NCBI RefSeq assembly: GCF_000222705.1
Contig: NZ_AFUB01000066.1
Coordinates: forward strand, 45,899-109,898
From: Streptococcus mitis bv. 2 str. SK95
Lineage (GTDB): Bacteria; Bacillota; Bacilli; Lactobacillales; Streptococcaceae
Direction of reading: 5' to 3'
DNA: 64,000 bases
A model generated the notes under the pieces. That model ran no database searches, was not told where the DNA came from, and saw nothing but the letters and a program-made list of their open reading frames with translations. Each line of letters opens with the position of its first letter. The first letter of the stretch is position 1. This document shows positions 46,968-57,600 of the stretch, in pieces. The position numbers were made by a program, and so were the translations under genes.

Positions 46968-47447
46968 CTATTTATGATAAGGGGATCCCTGCTGAATGGT
47001 AAAAGCACGATAAATTTGTTCAACAAGAACTAATCTCATTAACTGATGTGGCAAGGTCAAACGTCCAAAACTAACAGAAAGATTCGCTCGATACTTCACA
47101 GCAGGGGATAGTCCCAGACTTCCACCAATAATAAATGTAAGGGTAGAAAATCCCTTTATAGAAGCCTGTTCCAGTTGTTTACTGAATTCTTCTGAGGAGA
47201 AAATTTTTCCTTCAATTGCTAACACAACTACAAAATCTCTTTCTCCAATTTTAGAAAGAATTCGATTTCCCTCTATTTCTAATATTTTGTGATTTTCTGA
47301 CTCACTTGCCTTATCTGGAGTTTTTTCATCGGCTAATTCAATAATTTCTACAGTAGCAAAACGAGAAATTCGTTTAGTATATTCAGCAATGCCATCTTTA
47401 AGATATTTTTCCTTCAGTTTTCCAACTGTTACGATTTTTATTTTCAT
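46968..47447 (-). CDS. rlmH: 23S rRNA pseudouridine-1915 N3-methyltransferase
   Basis: The 159-residue SPOUT methyltransferase modifies pseudouridine 1915 in helix 69 of 23S rRNA. It begins '[20 protein letters not shown]' and has the SAM-binding knot '[12 protein letters not shown]' and '[18 protein letters not shown]'. A TGTTAGAAT (-10 with TGn extension; TAGAAT at 47454-47459) ends six bases before the ATG, so the message may start at the start codon; AGAAG between them is too close to be a normal ribosome site. It diverges from htrA near the origin. Confidence 0.94.
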   Translation of the reverse strand: MKIKIVTVGKLKEKYLKDGIAEYTKRISRFATVEIIELADEKTPDKASESENHKILEIEGNRILSKIGERDFVVVLAIEGKIFSSEEFSKQLEQASIKGFSTLTFIIGGSLGLSPAVKYRANLSVSFGRLTLPHQLMRLVLVEQIYRAFTIQQGSPYHK

Positions 47448-47537
47448 TCTTCTATTCTAACATATTCACACTTCATTTCACATCTTATTCACAAAGAATC
47501 ATCTAGAAAAACTAGCAAATTCACAGAAAAAAGCGAG

Positions 47538-47599
47538 TTATCCACAACTTGTGTAAAACTTCTACCTTTAAGCTTGAATTAAGTTAATAGATTTATACT
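47538..47599 (+). promoter_or_regulatory. htrA promoter with CiaR box and nearby DnaA box
   Basis: TTTAAG (47567-47572) and ATTAAG (47578-47583) are spaced by five bases, the CiaR direct repeat, and are 10 bases upstream of TATACT (47594-47599), the spacing of CiaR-activated promoters. A perfect DnaA box TTATCCACA lies at 47538-47546. Confidence 0.85.
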
Positions 47600-47630
47600 T
47601 TAATCAAATAAAAAACAAACGGAGGCGTTT

Positions 47631-48821
47631 ATGAAACACTTACAAAAATTTTACAAAAAAGGAGTTACCTTTCTTATCATCATTCTGATAGGATTTTTGA
47701 GTGGTGCCCTAGGAAGTTTTGTGACACTGCAACTTTATCAAAAACAAGTAAGTCAAGCCACAAATAACACTACAAACACTGTTACTCAGACTTCCTACAA
47801 AAATGAAAATGCAACAACTCAGGCCGTTAATAAGGTAAAAGATGCCGTTGTGTCGGTCATCACTTATTCAGCAAATCGGCAAAATAGTGTTTTTGGAAAT
47901 GACGAGACAGATACGGATACCGACTCTCAACAGGTAGCAAGTGAAGGTTCTGGTGTTATTTACAAAAAGAATGGGAAAGATGCCTACCTTGTGACAAATA
48001 CCCACGTTATTAAAGGAGCTTCAAAAGTTGATATCCGTTTAGCAGACGGTACAAAAGTTCCTGGTGAAATTGTCGGTTCTGATACGTTCTCTGATATTGC
48101 TGTCGTAAAAATTTCTTCAGAAAAAGTCACAACCGTAGCAGAATTTGGAGATTCTAGCAAGCTTAATGTCGGAGAAACTGCAATCGCAATTGGTAGTCCT
48201 CTGGGCTCAGAATATGCCAATACAGTTACCCAAGGAATCATTTCAAGTCTCAATCGAAATGTCTCTCTAAAATCTCAAGATGGTCAAGCGATTTCTACAA
48301 AAGCTATTCAGACAGATACGGCTATTAACCCTGGTAACTCTGGTGGTCCACTGGTAAATATTCAAGGACAAGTCATCGGTATTACATCAAGTAAAATTGC
48401 AAGTAATGGTGGAACCTCTGTCGAAGGTCTTGGTTTTGCAATCCCATCAAATGATGCTCAAAATATTATTAAACAGCTTGAAAGTGATGGTAAAGTGACT
48501 CGCCCTGCTCTTGGAATTCAAATGGTTAATTTAGCTAATATCGGAGCTAGTGATCTTAGAAAACTCAATATTCCAAGTAGCGTAACTTCTGGTGTAGTGG
48601 TAAAATCTGTTCAAAGTAATATGCCTGCATCTGGTCACCTTGAAAAATACGACGTTATTACCAAAGTTGACGACAAGGAGATTTCTTCGTCAACAGATTT
48701 ACAGAGTGCTCTTTACAACCATTCTATCGGAGACACCATTAAAATCACCTACTATCGGAATGGGAAAGAGGAGACTACAACTGTTAAACTAGATAAAAGT
48801 ACAAGTGATTTAGAATCTTAA
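47631..48821 (+). CDS. htrA: Serine protease HtrA/DegP
   Basis: The 396-residue protein is anchored by one N-terminal helix (about 12-35) and acts outside the membrane to degrade misfolded proteins; in pneumococcus it also destroys CSP and limits competence. The trypsin-like domain shows the triad: His in '[10 protein letters not shown]', Asp in 'SDIAVVKIS' and Ser in '[12 protein letters not shown]'. One PDZ domain (about 285-385) follows. It is under a CiaR-type promoter and is followed by parB with a 57-base gap. Confidence 0.95.
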   Translation: MKHLQKFYKKGVTFLIIILIGFLSGALGSFVTLQLYQKQVSQATNNTTNTVTQTSYKNENATTQAVNKVKDAVVSVITYSANRQNSVFGNDETDTDTDSQQVASEGSGVIYKKNGKDAYLVTNTHVIKGASKVDIRLADGTKVPGEIVGSDTFSDIAVVKISSEKVTTVAEFGDSSKLNVGETAIAIGSPLGSEYANTVTQGIISSLNRNVSLKSQDGQAISTKAIQTDTAINPGNSGGPLVNIQGQVIGITSSKIASNGGTSVEGLGFAIPSNDAQNIIKQLESDGKVTRPALGIQMVNLANIGASDLRKLNIPSSVTSGVVVKSVQSNMPASGHLEKYDVITKVDDKEISSSTDLQSALYNHSIGDTIKITYYRNGKEETTTVKLDKSTSDLES

Positions 48822-48878
48822 TTGACATCAGTGTAAAGAAAACTTTACATATAATAAAAGATATGTTAGTGTAGAATC

Positions 48879-49637
48879 ATGGAAAAATTTGAAATGATTT
48901 CTATCTCGGAAATACAAAAAAATCCCTATCAACCTCGAAAAGAATTTAATGCAGATAAACTAAGGGAATTGGCTGAGTCAATCAAAGAAAATGGGGTCAT
49001 CCAACCCATCATCGTTCGTCAATCTCCTGTAATTGGTTATGAAATCCTTGCAGGAGAGAGACGATATCGGGCTTCTCTCTTGGCTGGTCTGACTTCTATT
49101 CCAGCCGTTGTGAAACACCTCTCAGATCAGGAAATGATGATTCAGTCTATCATTGAGAATTTACAGAGAGAAAACTTGAATCCGGTTGAAGAGGCACGCG
49201 CCTACGAATCTTTGGTAGAAAAAGGATTTACTCACACTGAGATAGCGGATAAAATGGGAAAATCTCGTCCTTATATCACTAATTTTATTCGTTTGCTTTC
49301 CCTACCAGAGCATATCTTATCTGAAGTAGAAAATGGAAAAATTTCTCAAGCTCATGCACGTTCACTAGTTGGTTTGAATAAAGAGCAGCAAGACTATTTT
49401 TTTCAACTAATCAAAAATGAAGACATCTCTGTGAGAAAGTTAGAAACACTGCTGACAGAGAAAAAACAAAAGAAGCAGAAAAAAAGTGATTCTTTCATCA
49501 AAGATGAGGAAGATAAATTAAAAAAACGACTTGGGTTAAATGTAGAAATTAAACTTTCTAAAAAAGATACTGGAAAGGTTATTATTTCTTTTTCAAGCCA
49601 AGAAGAATATGACAGAATTATCAACAGCCTGAAATAA
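48879..49637 (+). CDS. parB: Chromosome segregation protein ParB (Spo0J)
   Basis: The 252-residue protein binds parS sites near the origin and loads SMC. The N-terminal CTPase domain has 'KNPYQPRKEFN' and 'EILAGERRYRASLLAGL' (GERRxRA), followed by 'ENLQRENLNPVEEA' and an HTH ('THTEIADKMGKSRPYITNFI') that reads parS. No parA is beside it, as is normal in streptococci. A 7-bp inverted repeat TGTAAAG/CTTTACA (48832-48849) lies upstream. Three parS-like sites occur in this window. Confidence 0.94.
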   Translation: MEKFEMISISEIQKNPYQPRKEFNADKLRELAESIKENGVIQPIIVRQSPVIGYEILAGERRYRASLLAGLTSIPAVVKHLSDQEMMIQSIIENLQRENLNPVEEARAYESLVEKGFTHTEIADKMGKSRPYITNFIRLLSLPEHILSEVENGKISQAHARSLVGLNKEQQDYFFQLIKNEDISVRKLETLLTEKKQKKQKKSDSFIKDEEDKLKKRLGLNVEIKLSKKDTGKVIISFSSQEEYDRIINSLK

Positions 49638-49669
49638 GGCTGTTCTTTTATTTTTTTCAACCCACAAAT

Positions 49670-49786
49670 TTATCCACTATTTTTTATAGCAAAAAACCAA
49701 AGAATTCAAGGGAATTCCTTACTTATCCCCAACCTGTGGATAAAAAGTGTAAACATTGTGGATTCTTTTCCACAGATTGTGGAAAA
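49670..49786. other. oriC: Origin of replication, left DnaA-box cluster (oriC)
   Basis: Six DnaA-box-like nonamers lie between parB and dnaA: TTATCCACT (49670), TTATCCCCA (49723), perfect TGTGGATAA (49735), TGTGGATTC (49757), TTTTCCACA (49766) and TGTGGAAAA (49778). The last three overlap or neighbour a TAAAAT with a TGG extension (49800-49808), the likely dnaA promoter, so DnaA should autorepress. AT-rich DNA follows. Confidence 0.9.
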
Positions 49787-49861
49787 ATGCTAGCATCTAT
49801 GGTAAAATAAATCTAACAGTAAACCTTTTCACATCAAATATAGCAAAGGAGGGGATAATTG

Positions 49862-51223
49862 GTGAAAGAAAAACAATTTTGGAATCAAATCTTAGAATTG
49901 GCTCAAGAAAGATTGACACGTTCTATGTACGATTTCTATGCCACACCTGCTGAACTCATAAAAGTGGAGGGAAATGTAGCTACTATCTTTTTACCTAGAC
50001 CTGAAATGGAAATGGTTTGGAAAAAACAGCTCAAGGATATCATTGTAGCTGCTGGTTTTGAAGTTTACGATACTGAAATAAAAACTCAATTTGTCTTAAC
50101 AAAACCTGAGGAAGAATCTTCAACCTATGTCATGGATTCTGAAAATAGCAATCATTATGTTGCTTCACAGGCCAATCTTGCTATTCCATATTCTGAAACA
50201 GGATTGAAGGAAAAATATACCTTTGATAACTTTATTCAAGGAGATGGGAATATCTGGGCTAAGTCTGCTGCTCTGGCTGTTTCCGAAGATCTCGCCTTGA
50301 CTTATAATCCCCTTTTCATTTATGGTGGTCCTGGACTAGGGAAAACCCACTTACTGAATGCTATCGGAAATGAAATTCTAAAAAATATTCCTGAAGCTCG
50401 GGTTAAGTATATTCCTGCTGAAAGTTTTATCAATGATTTTCTTGAACACCTGAGGCTCGGGGAAATGGAAAAATTTAAAAAAACTTACCGTAGCCTTGAT
50501 CTCTTACTGATTGATGATATCCAATCTCTCAGCGGTAAAAAAGTTGCAACTCAAGAAGAATTTTTCAATACCTTCAATGCTCTTCATAGCAATCAAAAAC
50601 AAATCGTTCTGACTAGTGACCGAAGTCCTAAACATTTAGAGGGCCTTGAGGAAAGGCTTGTCACGCGCTTTAGCTGGGGATTGACTCAAAATATCACCCC
50701 TCCTGACTTTGAGACACGTATCGCCATTCTTCAAAGTAAAACGGAACATTTAAACTACCATTTCCAGAGTGATACCCTAGAATATCTGGCTGGTCAATTC
50801 GATTCAAATGTTCGAGAACTTGAAGGAGCAATCAACGATATCACTTTAATTGCCAGAGTAAAGAAGATTAAAGACATCACTATTGATATCGCTGCTGAAG
50901 CTATCAGAGCTCGCAAACAAGATGTTAGCCAACTGCTAGTCATTCCAATTGACAAAATCCAAACTGAAGTTGGTAATTTTTATGGAGTGAGTGTCAAAGA
51001 AATGAAAGGGACGAGACGAGTTCAGAATATCGTTTTGGCGCGTCAAGTAGCCATGTATCTAGCTAGAGAACTGACAGATAATAGTCTTCCAAAAATTGGA
51101 AAAGAATTTGGCGGAAAGGATCACACCACCGTTATTCATGCCCATGCTAAAATAAAATCCTTGATTGATGAAGACGATAATTTACGCTTAGAAATCGAAG
51201 CAATCAAAAAGAAAATTAAATAG
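49862..51223 (+). CDS. dnaA: Chromosomal replication initiator protein DnaA
   Basis: The 453-residue protein opens oriC. Domain I (about 1-80) includes '[19 protein letters not shown]'; after a variable linker the AAA+ domain III has Walker A '[16 protein letters not shown]' near residue 155 and Walker B '[12 protein letters not shown]'. Domain IV binds DnaA boxes through '[12 protein letters not shown]'. Start: GTG at 49862 gives MKEKQF as in the pneumococcal protein; an adjacent TTG at 49859 would add one codon and has slightly better spacing to AGGAGGGG. I favour GTG by family but cannot exclude TTG. Confidence 0.97.
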   Translation: MKEKQFWNQILELAQERLTRSMYDFYATPAELIKVEGNVATIFLPRPEMEMVWKKQLKDIIVAAGFEVYDTEIKTQFVLTKPEEESSTYVMDSENSNHYVASQANLAIPYSETGLKEKYTFDNFIQGDGNIWAKSAALAVSEDLALTYNPLFIYGGPGLGKTHLLNAIGNEILKNIPEARVKYIPAESFINDFLEHLRLGEMEKFKKTYRSLDLLLIDDIQSLSGKKVATQEEFFNTFNALHSNQKQIVLTSDRSPKHLEGLEERLVTRFSWGLTQNITPPDFETRIAILQSKTEHLNYHFQSDTLEYLAGQFDSNVRELEGAINDITLIARVKKIKDITIDIAAEAIRARKQDVSQLLVIPIDKIQTEVGNFYGVSVKEMKGTRRVQNIVLARQVAMYLARELTDNSLPKIGKEFGGKDHTTVIHAHAKIKSLIDEDDNLRLEIEAIKKKIK

Positions 51224-51225
51224 TT

Positions 51226-51318
51226 TGTGGATAACTTTTCCTTTTCTATCTTTTTTATCCACATTTTTTAAACAAGCTAAAAAGCTTGAAGTCACTAAAT
51301 AGAAATCAGTTTTCCACA
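51226..51318. other. oriC: Origin of replication, right DnaA-box cluster (dnaA-dnaN gap)
   Basis: Perfect boxes TGTGGATAA (51226-51234) and TTATCCACA (51255-51263) and a variant TTTTCCACA (51310-51318) lie in the 159-base dnaA-dnaN gap. The origin is thus bipartite around dnaA. The dnaN promoter should lie in the AT-rich end of this gap, but no single box is clear. Confidence 0.88.
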
Positions 51319-51382
51319 GAATTCACACACTCTATTATTTCTATTATCCTTCTAATACTAAAAAATAAATAAAGGAGAATCC

Positions 51383-52519
51383 ATGATTCATTTTTCAATC
51401 AATAAAAATTTATTTCTACAAGCCTTAAATACCACAAAAAGAGCAATTAGCTCAAAAAATGCTATTCCAATTTTATCAACAATTAAAATTGATGTTACAA
51501 ATGAAGGAATTACTTTAATTGGATCAAATGGTCAAATCTCCATTGAAAATTTCATTTCTCAAAAGAATAAAGATGCTGGTCTTTTGATTACTTCCTTAGG
51601 TTCGGTTCTTCTTGAAGCCTCTTTCTTTATCAATGTTGTATCCAGTCTTCCAGACGTAACACTTGATTTCAAAGAGATTGAACAAAAACAAATTGTCTTA
51701 ACAAGTGGCAAATCAGAAATTACCCTAAAAGGAAAAGATAGCGAACAATATCCACGTATTCAAGAAATTTCAGCAAGCACTCCTTTGGTTCTTGAAACCA
51801 AACTACTCAAGAAAATTATCAATGAAACAGCTTTTGCTGCAAGTACGCAAGAAAGTCGTCCAATCTTAACAGGTGTCCACTTCGTATTGAGCCAACACAA
51901 GGAACTAAAAACAGTTGCGACAGACTCTCATCGCCTTAGCCAGAAAAAATTGACTCTTGAAAAAAATGGTGATGATTTCGATGTGGTCATTCCTAGCCGT
52001 TCTCTACGCGAATTTTCAGCGGTATTTACAGATGATATCGAAACTGTGGAGATTTTCTTTGCCAATAATCAAATCCTCTTTAGAAGCGAAAATATTAGCT
52101 TCTACACTCGTCTCCTAGAAGGAAACTATCCTGATACAGATCGTTTGATTCCAACCGACTTTAATACGACAGTAACTTTTGATGTTGTTAATTTGCGTCA
52201 ATCTATGGAACGTGCACGTCTCTTATCAAGTGCGACTCAAAATGGTACTGTGAAGCTTGAAATTAAAGGTGGTGTTGTTAGCGCCCATGTTCATTCTCCT
52301 GAAGTTGGTAAAGTAAACGAAGAAATCGATACTGAGCAGGTAACTGGGGATGATTTGACTATTAGTTTCAACCCGACTTACTTGATTGATTCCCTCAAGG
52401 CTTTAAATAGCGAAAAAGTGACTATTAGCTTTATCTCAGCTGTTCGTCCATTCACTCTTGTTCCAGCAGATACTGATGAAGACTTCATGCAGCTCATCAC
52501 ACCAGTCCGTACAAATTAA
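51383..52519 (+). CDS. dnaN: DNA polymerase III beta subunit (sliding clamp)
   Basis: The 378-residue clamp protein forms a dimeric ring that holds the polymerase on DNA. Three repeated clamp domains are seen; typical stretches are 'MIHFSINKNLFLQALNTTKRAI', 'ETAFAASTQESRPILTGVHF', 'TDSHRLSQKKL' and the C-terminal 'ISAVRPFTLVPADTDEDFMQLITPVRTN'. AAGGAG precedes the ATG. It is followed by its own terminator. Confidence 0.97.
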   Translation: MIHFSINKNLFLQALNTTKRAISSKNAIPILSTIKIDVTNEGITLIGSNGQISIENFISQKNKDAGLLITSLGSVLLEASFFINVVSSLPDVTLDFKEIEQKQIVLTSGKSEITLKGKDSEQYPRIQEISASTPLVLETKLLKKIINETAFAASTQESRPILTGVHFVLSQHKELKTVATDSHRLSQKKLTLEKNGDDFDVVIPSRSLREFSAVFTDDIETVEIFFANNQILFRSENISFYTRLLEGNYPDTDRLIPTDFNTTVTFDVVNLRQSMERARLLSSATQNGTVKLEIKGGVVSAHVHSPEVGKVNEEIDTEQVTGDDLTISFNPTYLIDSLKALNSEKVTISFISAVRPFTLVPADTDEDFMQLITPVRTN

Positions 52520-52522
52520 CTT

Positions 52523-52552
52523 AAAGAGGTTGAGCCTAGCTCGCCTCTTTTA
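52523..52552 (+). terminator. Terminator of dnaN
   Basis: AAAGAGG and CCTCTTT pair outside an inner stem GAGC/GCTC, with a T-run after. It begins four bases past the dnaN stop codon and is followed at once by the next promoter. Confidence 0.82.
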
Positions 52553-52561
52553 TGATATAAT
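52553..52561 (+). promoter_or_regulatory. Extended -10 promoter of the DUF951 gene
   Basis: TGATATAAT is a perfect TGnTATAAT element, 22 bases before the DUF951 start codon. AAGGAGAG is the ribosome site. Confidence 0.75.
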
Positions 52562-52583
52562 CGAAAAAGAAAAGGAGAGTAGT

Positions 52584-52778
52584 ATGTATCAAGTTGGAAA
52601 TTTTGTTGAAATGAAAAAACCACATGCTTGTACCATTAAATCAACTGGTAAAAAAGCCAATCGTTGGGAAATTACACGTGTTGGAGCAGATATCAAAATC
52701 AAATGTAGCAATTGCGAACATCTTGTTATGATGAGTCGCCATGATTTTGAACGAAAAATGAATAAGATTATTGACTAA
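52584..52778 (+). CDS. DUF951 family small protein
   Basis: The 64-residue protein begins MYQVGNFVEMKKPHACT and contains two cysteines in 'IKCSNCEHLVMMSR', close to a half zinc ribbon. It matches the DUF951 family, short proteins found next to ychF in Firmicutes. The family's function is unknown; a nucleic-acid or ribosome link is only guessed from the neighbour. Frame and start are fixed by AAGGAGAG seven bases upstream; the longer open frame to the left overlaps dnaN and is not coding. Confidence 0.88.
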   Translation: MYQVGNFVEMKKPHACTIKSTGKKANRWEITRVGADIKIKCSNCEHLVMMSRHDFERKMNKIID

Positions 52779-52817
52779 GAACCCTTAGTTAGAGAGTTAG
52801 CAAGTTTTCCCTTTTTG

Positions 52818-52826
52818 TGTTATAAT
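52818..52826 (+). promoter_or_regulatory. Extended -10 promoter of ychF
   Basis: TGTTATAAT is a perfect TGnTATAAT element, 37 bases before the ychF ATG. No strong -35 box is visible. Confidence 0.72.
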
Positions 52827-52862
52827 GTTAGGGATTGAAATGAGAACGGAGAATGAGAAAAT

Positions 52863-53978
52863 ATGGCTTTAACAGCAGGTATCGTTGGTTTGCCAAACGT
52901 TGGTAAATCAACCCTTTTTAATGCAATTACAAAAGCAGGAGCAGAGGCCGCAAACTACCCATTTGCGACTATTGATCCAAACGTTGGGATGGTGGAAGTT
53001 CCAGATGAACGCCTACAAAAACTAACGGAAATGATTACACCTAAAAAGACAGTTCCAACAACATTTGAATTTACAGATATTGCAGGGATTGTAAAAGGAG
53101 CATCAAAAGGAGAAGGTCTAGGTAATAAATTCTTGGCCAATATCCGTGAAGTAGACGCGATTGTTCACGTAGTTCGTGCTTTTGAGGATGAAAATGTTAT
53201 GCGCGAGCAAGGACGTGAAGACGCCTTTGTGGATCCACTTGCAGATATTGATACCATTAACCTAGAGTTGATTCTTGCTGACTTAGAATCAGTTAATAAA
53301 CGCTATGCGCGTGTAGAAAAGATGGCACGCACACAAAAAGATAAGGAATCTGTGGCAGAATTCAACGTCCTTCAAAAGATTAAGCCTGTTCTTGAGGATG
53401 GAAAATCAGCACGTACCATTGAATTCACAGATGAAGAACAAAAGGTTGTCAAAGGTCTCTTCCTTTTGACGACTAAACCAGTTCTTTATGTTGCCAATGT
53501 GGACGAGGATGTGGTTGGAGACCCAGAATCTATTGATTATGTTAAACAAATTCGTGAATTCGCAGCGACAGAGAATGCTGAAGTAGTAGTTATTTCCGCG
53601 CGTGCTGAGGAAGAAATTTCTGAGTTAGACGATGAAGACAAGCAAGAGTTTCTTGAAGCACTTGGCTTGACAGAATCAGGCGTTGACAAGTTGACTCGTG
53701 CAGCTTACCACTTGCTTGGACTGGGAACTTACTTCACAGCTGGTGAAAAAGAAGTTCGCGCTTGGACCTTTAAGCGTGGCATGAAAGCTCCTCAAGCAGC
53801 TGGTATTATCCACTCAGACTTTGAAAAAGGCTTTATTCGTGCAGTAACCATGTCATATGAGGATCTAGTGAAATACGGATCTGAAAAAGCTGTAAAAGAA
53901 GCTGGACGCTTGCGTGAAGAAGGAAAAGAATATATCGTTCAAGATGGCGATATCATGGAATTCCGCTTTAATGTCTAA
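52863..53978 (+). CDS. ychF: Redox-regulated ATPase YchF (OBG family)
   Basis: The 371-residue P-loop protein belongs to the Obg/YchF family, which hydrolyses ATP rather than GTP and associates with ribosomes. It has '[20 protein letters not shown]' as G1, '[20 protein letters not shown]' as G3, 'YVANVDED' near the altered G4, and a C-terminal TGS domain ('[21 protein letters not shown]'). It is a single gene with its own terminator. Confidence 0.95.
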   Translation: MALTAGIVGLPNVGKSTLFNAITKAGAEAANYPFATIDPNVGMVEVPDERLQKLTEMITPKKTVPTTFEFTDIAGIVKGASKGEGLGNKFLANIREVDAIVHVVRAFEDENVMREQGREDAFVDPLADIDTINLELILADLESVNKRYARVEKMARTQKDKESVAEFNVLQKIKPVLEDGKSARTIEFTDEEQKVVKGLFLLTTKPVLYVANVDEDVVGDPESIDYVKQIREFAATENAEVVVISARAEEEISELDDEDKQEFLEALGLTESGVDKLTRAAYHLLGLGTYFTAGEKEVRAWTFKRGMKAPQAAGIIHSDFEKGFIRAVTMSYEDLVKYGSEKAVKEAGRLREEGKEYIVQDGDIMEFRFNV

Positions 53979-54004
53979 TAACATTTAACAAATAGTGTCA
54001 ATTA

Positions 54005-54030
54005 GGTTGGAAAAAAATTCCAACCCTTTT
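54005..54030 (+). terminator. Terminator of ychF
   Basis: GGTTGGAA and TTCCAACC form an eight-pair stem with an A5 loop, then CTTTT. It lies about 25 bases past the ychF stop codon. Confidence 0.85.
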
Positions 54031-54051
54031 GGCTTTTGAAAGGAAAAATAA

Positions 54052-54621
54052 ATGACCAAATTACTTGTAGGATTGGGAAATCCAGGGGATAAATATTTTG
54101 AAACCAAACACAATGTTGGATTTATGTTGATTGACCAATTGGCTAAAAAACAAAATGTCACCTTTACACATGACAAGATATTTCAAGCTGACCTAGCATC
54201 TTTTTTCTTCAATGGAGAAAAAATTTATCTCGTCAAACCAACGACGTTTATGAATGAAAGCGGGAAAGCTGTTCATGCTTTATTGACTTACTATGGTTTG
54301 GATATTGAAGATTTACTCGTCATTTACGATGATCTTGACATGGAAGTTGGGAAAATTCGTTTAAGATCAAAGGGCTCAGCAGGTGGTCATAATGGTATAA
54401 AGTCTATTATTCAACATATAGGTACTCAGGTCTTCAACCGTGTTAAAATAGGTATTGGAAGACCTAAAAAAGGTATGTCAGTTGTTCACCATGTTTTAAG
54501 TAAGTTTGATCAGGATGACTATGTAGGTATTTTACAGTCAATTGACAAGGTTGACGATGCTGTAAATTACTATTTACAAGAAAAAAACTTTGAGAAAACA
54601 ATGCAGAGGTATAACGGCTAA
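54052..54621 (+). CDS. pth: Peptidyl-tRNA hydrolase
   Basis: The 189-residue enzyme frees tRNA from prematurely released peptides. It begins '[24 protein letters not shown]', holding the catalytic histidine (His20), and has '[12 protein letters not shown]' and '[17 protein letters not shown]'. It is the first gene of a long plus-strand run; the mfd ATG begins on the base after its TAA. Confidence 0.96.
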   Translation: MTKLLVGLGNPGDKYFETKHNVGFMLIDQLAKKQNVTFTHDKIFQADLASFFFNGEKIYLVKPTTFMNESGKAVHALLTYYGLDIEDLLVIYDDLDMEVGKIRLRSKGSAGGHNGIKSIIQHIGTQVFNRVKIGIGRPKKGMSVVHHVLSKFDQDDYVGILQSIDKVDDAVNYYLQEKNFEKTMQRYNG

Positions 54622-57600
54622 ATGGTGACTTTATTAGATTTATTCTCAGAAAATAATCAGATAGAAAAATGGCATCAAAGTCTGACAGATAAGAAAAGAC
54701 AACTAATACTAGGTCTGTCAACTTCTACCAAGGCTCTTGCAATTGCAAGTAGTCTAAAAAAAGAAAATAAGATTGTGTTACTGACTTCAACTTATGGAGA
54801 GGCGGAACGAATTATCAGTGATCTTCTTTCTATCTTAGGAGAGGAATTTGTCTATCCATTTTTGGTAGACGACTCTCCTATGGTAGAGTTTTTGATGTCT
54901 TCACAAGAAAAAATCATTTCCAGAGTTGAAGCCTTGCGTTTTTTAACTGATTCATCTAAGAAAGGGATTTTAGTTTGTAATATCGCAGCAAGTCGATTAA
55001 TTTTACCTTCTCCAACTGGATTTAAAGAAAGTATTATAAAGATTGCGGTTGGTGAAGAATATGATCAACATGACCTTCTTCACAAATTAAAGGAAATAGG
55101 CTATCGCAAAGTTACACAAGTACAGACTCAGGGGGAGTTTAGTATTCGAGGAGATATTTTAGATATTTTTGAAATGTCTCAGTTAGAACCTTTTCGAATT
55201 GAGTTTTTTGGTGATGAAGTAGATGGAATTCGGACTTTCGAAGTAGAGACACAATTATCAAAAGAAAATCAAACAGAACTCACCATCTTTCCAGCAAGTG
55301 ATATGCTTTTGAGGGAAAAGGACTATCTACGAGGTCAGTTAGCTTTAGAAAAGCAAATTTCGAAGACTTTATCACCAATTTTAAAATCATACTTGGAAGA
55401 GATTTTGTCAAGTTTTCATCAAAAACAAGTACATTCAGATAGCCGCAAGTTTTTATCCTTATGTTACGATAAAACATGGACTGTATTTGATTATATTGAA
55501 AAAGATACACCAGTATTCTTTGATGATTATCAAAAATTGATGAATCAGTATGAAGTTTTTGAAAGAGAATTAGCGCAATACTTTACAGAAGATTTACAGA
55601 ATGGTAAATCATTTTCTGAGATGCAGTATTTTGCAGATACAGAGCAAATCTATAAAAAACAAAGTCCAGTGACCTTTTTCTCTAATCTTCAAAAGGGTTT
55701 AGGAAATCTCAAGTTTGATCACATTTACCAATTTAATCAATATCCTATGCAGGAGTTTTTCAATCAATTTTCTTTTCTTAAAGAAGAAATTGAGCGATAT
55801 AAAAAAATGGACTACACCATTGTTCTGCAGTCTAGCAATTCAATGGGAAGTAAAACATTGGAGGATATTTTAGAGGAATATCAGATCAAACTGGATTTCA
55901 GAGATAAGTCAAGTATCTGTAAAGAATCTGTAAATTTGATCGAGGGTAATCTAAGACATGGTTTTCATTTTGTAGATGAAAAAATCCTCCTGATTACTGA
56001 ACATGAGATTTTTCAAAAGAAATTAAAACGTCGTTTTCGAAGACAACATACGTCAAATGCAGAGCGCTTAAAAGATTATAATGAACTTGAAAAAGGGGAC
56101 TACGTTGTTCACCATATCCATGGAATTGGTCAATATCTAGGCATTGAAACAATTGAAATCAAAGGGATTCACCGTGATTATGTCAGTGTTCAATATCAAA
56201 ATGGGGATCAAATCTCCATCCCAGTAGAGCAGATTCAGTTACTGTCCAAATATGTTTCAAGTGATGGTAAAGCGCCAAAACTTAATAAATTAAATGACGG
56301 TCATTTCAAAAAGGCCAAGCAAAAAGTTAAGAACCAGGTAGAGGATATAGCTGACGATTTAATCAAACTGTATTCTGAGCGTAGTCAGTTGAAGGGTTTT
56401 GCTTTCTCAGCTGATGATGATGATCAACATGCTTTTGATGATGCCTTCCCTTATGTTGAAACGGATGATCAACTTCGTAGTATTGAGGAAATTAAGAGAG
56501 ATATGCAAGATTCTCATCCCATGGATCGACTTCTGGTTGGAGATGTTGGTTTTGGGAAGACTGAGGTTGCAATGCGTGCTGCTTTTAAGGCAGTTAATGA
56601 TCACAAACAGGTGGTCGTTCTAGTTCCGACGACGGTTTTAGCACAACAACACTATACGAATTTTAAGGAAAGATTCCAAAATTTTGCAGTTAATATTGAT
56701 GTGTTGAGTCGCTTTAGAAGTAAAAAAGAGCAGGCAGAGACACTTGAAAAATTAAAGAATGGTCAAGTTGATATTTTGATTGGAACCCATCGTGTTTTGT
56801 CTAAAGATGTTGTGTTTTCTGATTTGGGCTTGATGATTATTGATGAGGAACAACGATTTGGTGTCAAGCATAAGGAAACTTTGAAAGAACTGAAAAAACA
56901 AGTAGATGTTCTAACCTTGACAGCAACACCAATCCCTCGAACCCTTCATATGTCTATGCTGGGAATCCGAGATTTGTCTGTTATTGAAACTCCTCCAACC
57001 AATCGCTATCCGGTTCAAACCTATGTTTTAGAAAAGAATGACAGTGTGATTCGTGATGCTGTCTTGCGTGAAATGGAGCGTGGAGGTCAAGTTTACTATC
57101 TTTACAATAAAGTTGACACGATTGACAAGAAGGTTTCAGAATTACAGGAGTTGATTCCAGAGGCTTCAATTGGTTATGTTCATGGGCAAATGAGTGAAAT
57201 TCAGTTAGAAAATACTCTACTGGACTTTATTGAAGGTCAGTATGATATTTTGGTGACAACTACCATTATTGAGACAGGAGTTGATATTCCAAATGCCAAT
57301 ACCTTATTTATTGAAAATGCGGACCATATGGGCTTGTCAACCTTGTATCAATTAAGAGGGAGAGTTGGTCGGAGTAATCGCATTGCCTATGCCTATCTCA
57401 TGTATCGTCCAGAAAAATCAATCAGTGAAGTCTCTGAGAAGAGATTAGAAGCAATCAAAGGGTTTACGGAATTGGGCTCAGGATTTAAGATTGCTATGCG
57501 AGATCTTTCAATTCGTGGAGCAGGAAATCTATTAGGAAAATCGCAGTCTGGTTTCATTGATTCTGTTGGTTTTGAATTGTATTCGCAGTTATTAGAGGAA

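Noticed and set aside
52458-52583. Longer N-terminus for the DUF951 protein
   Set aside because: It would overlap the end of dnaN and cross its terminator and the next promoter.
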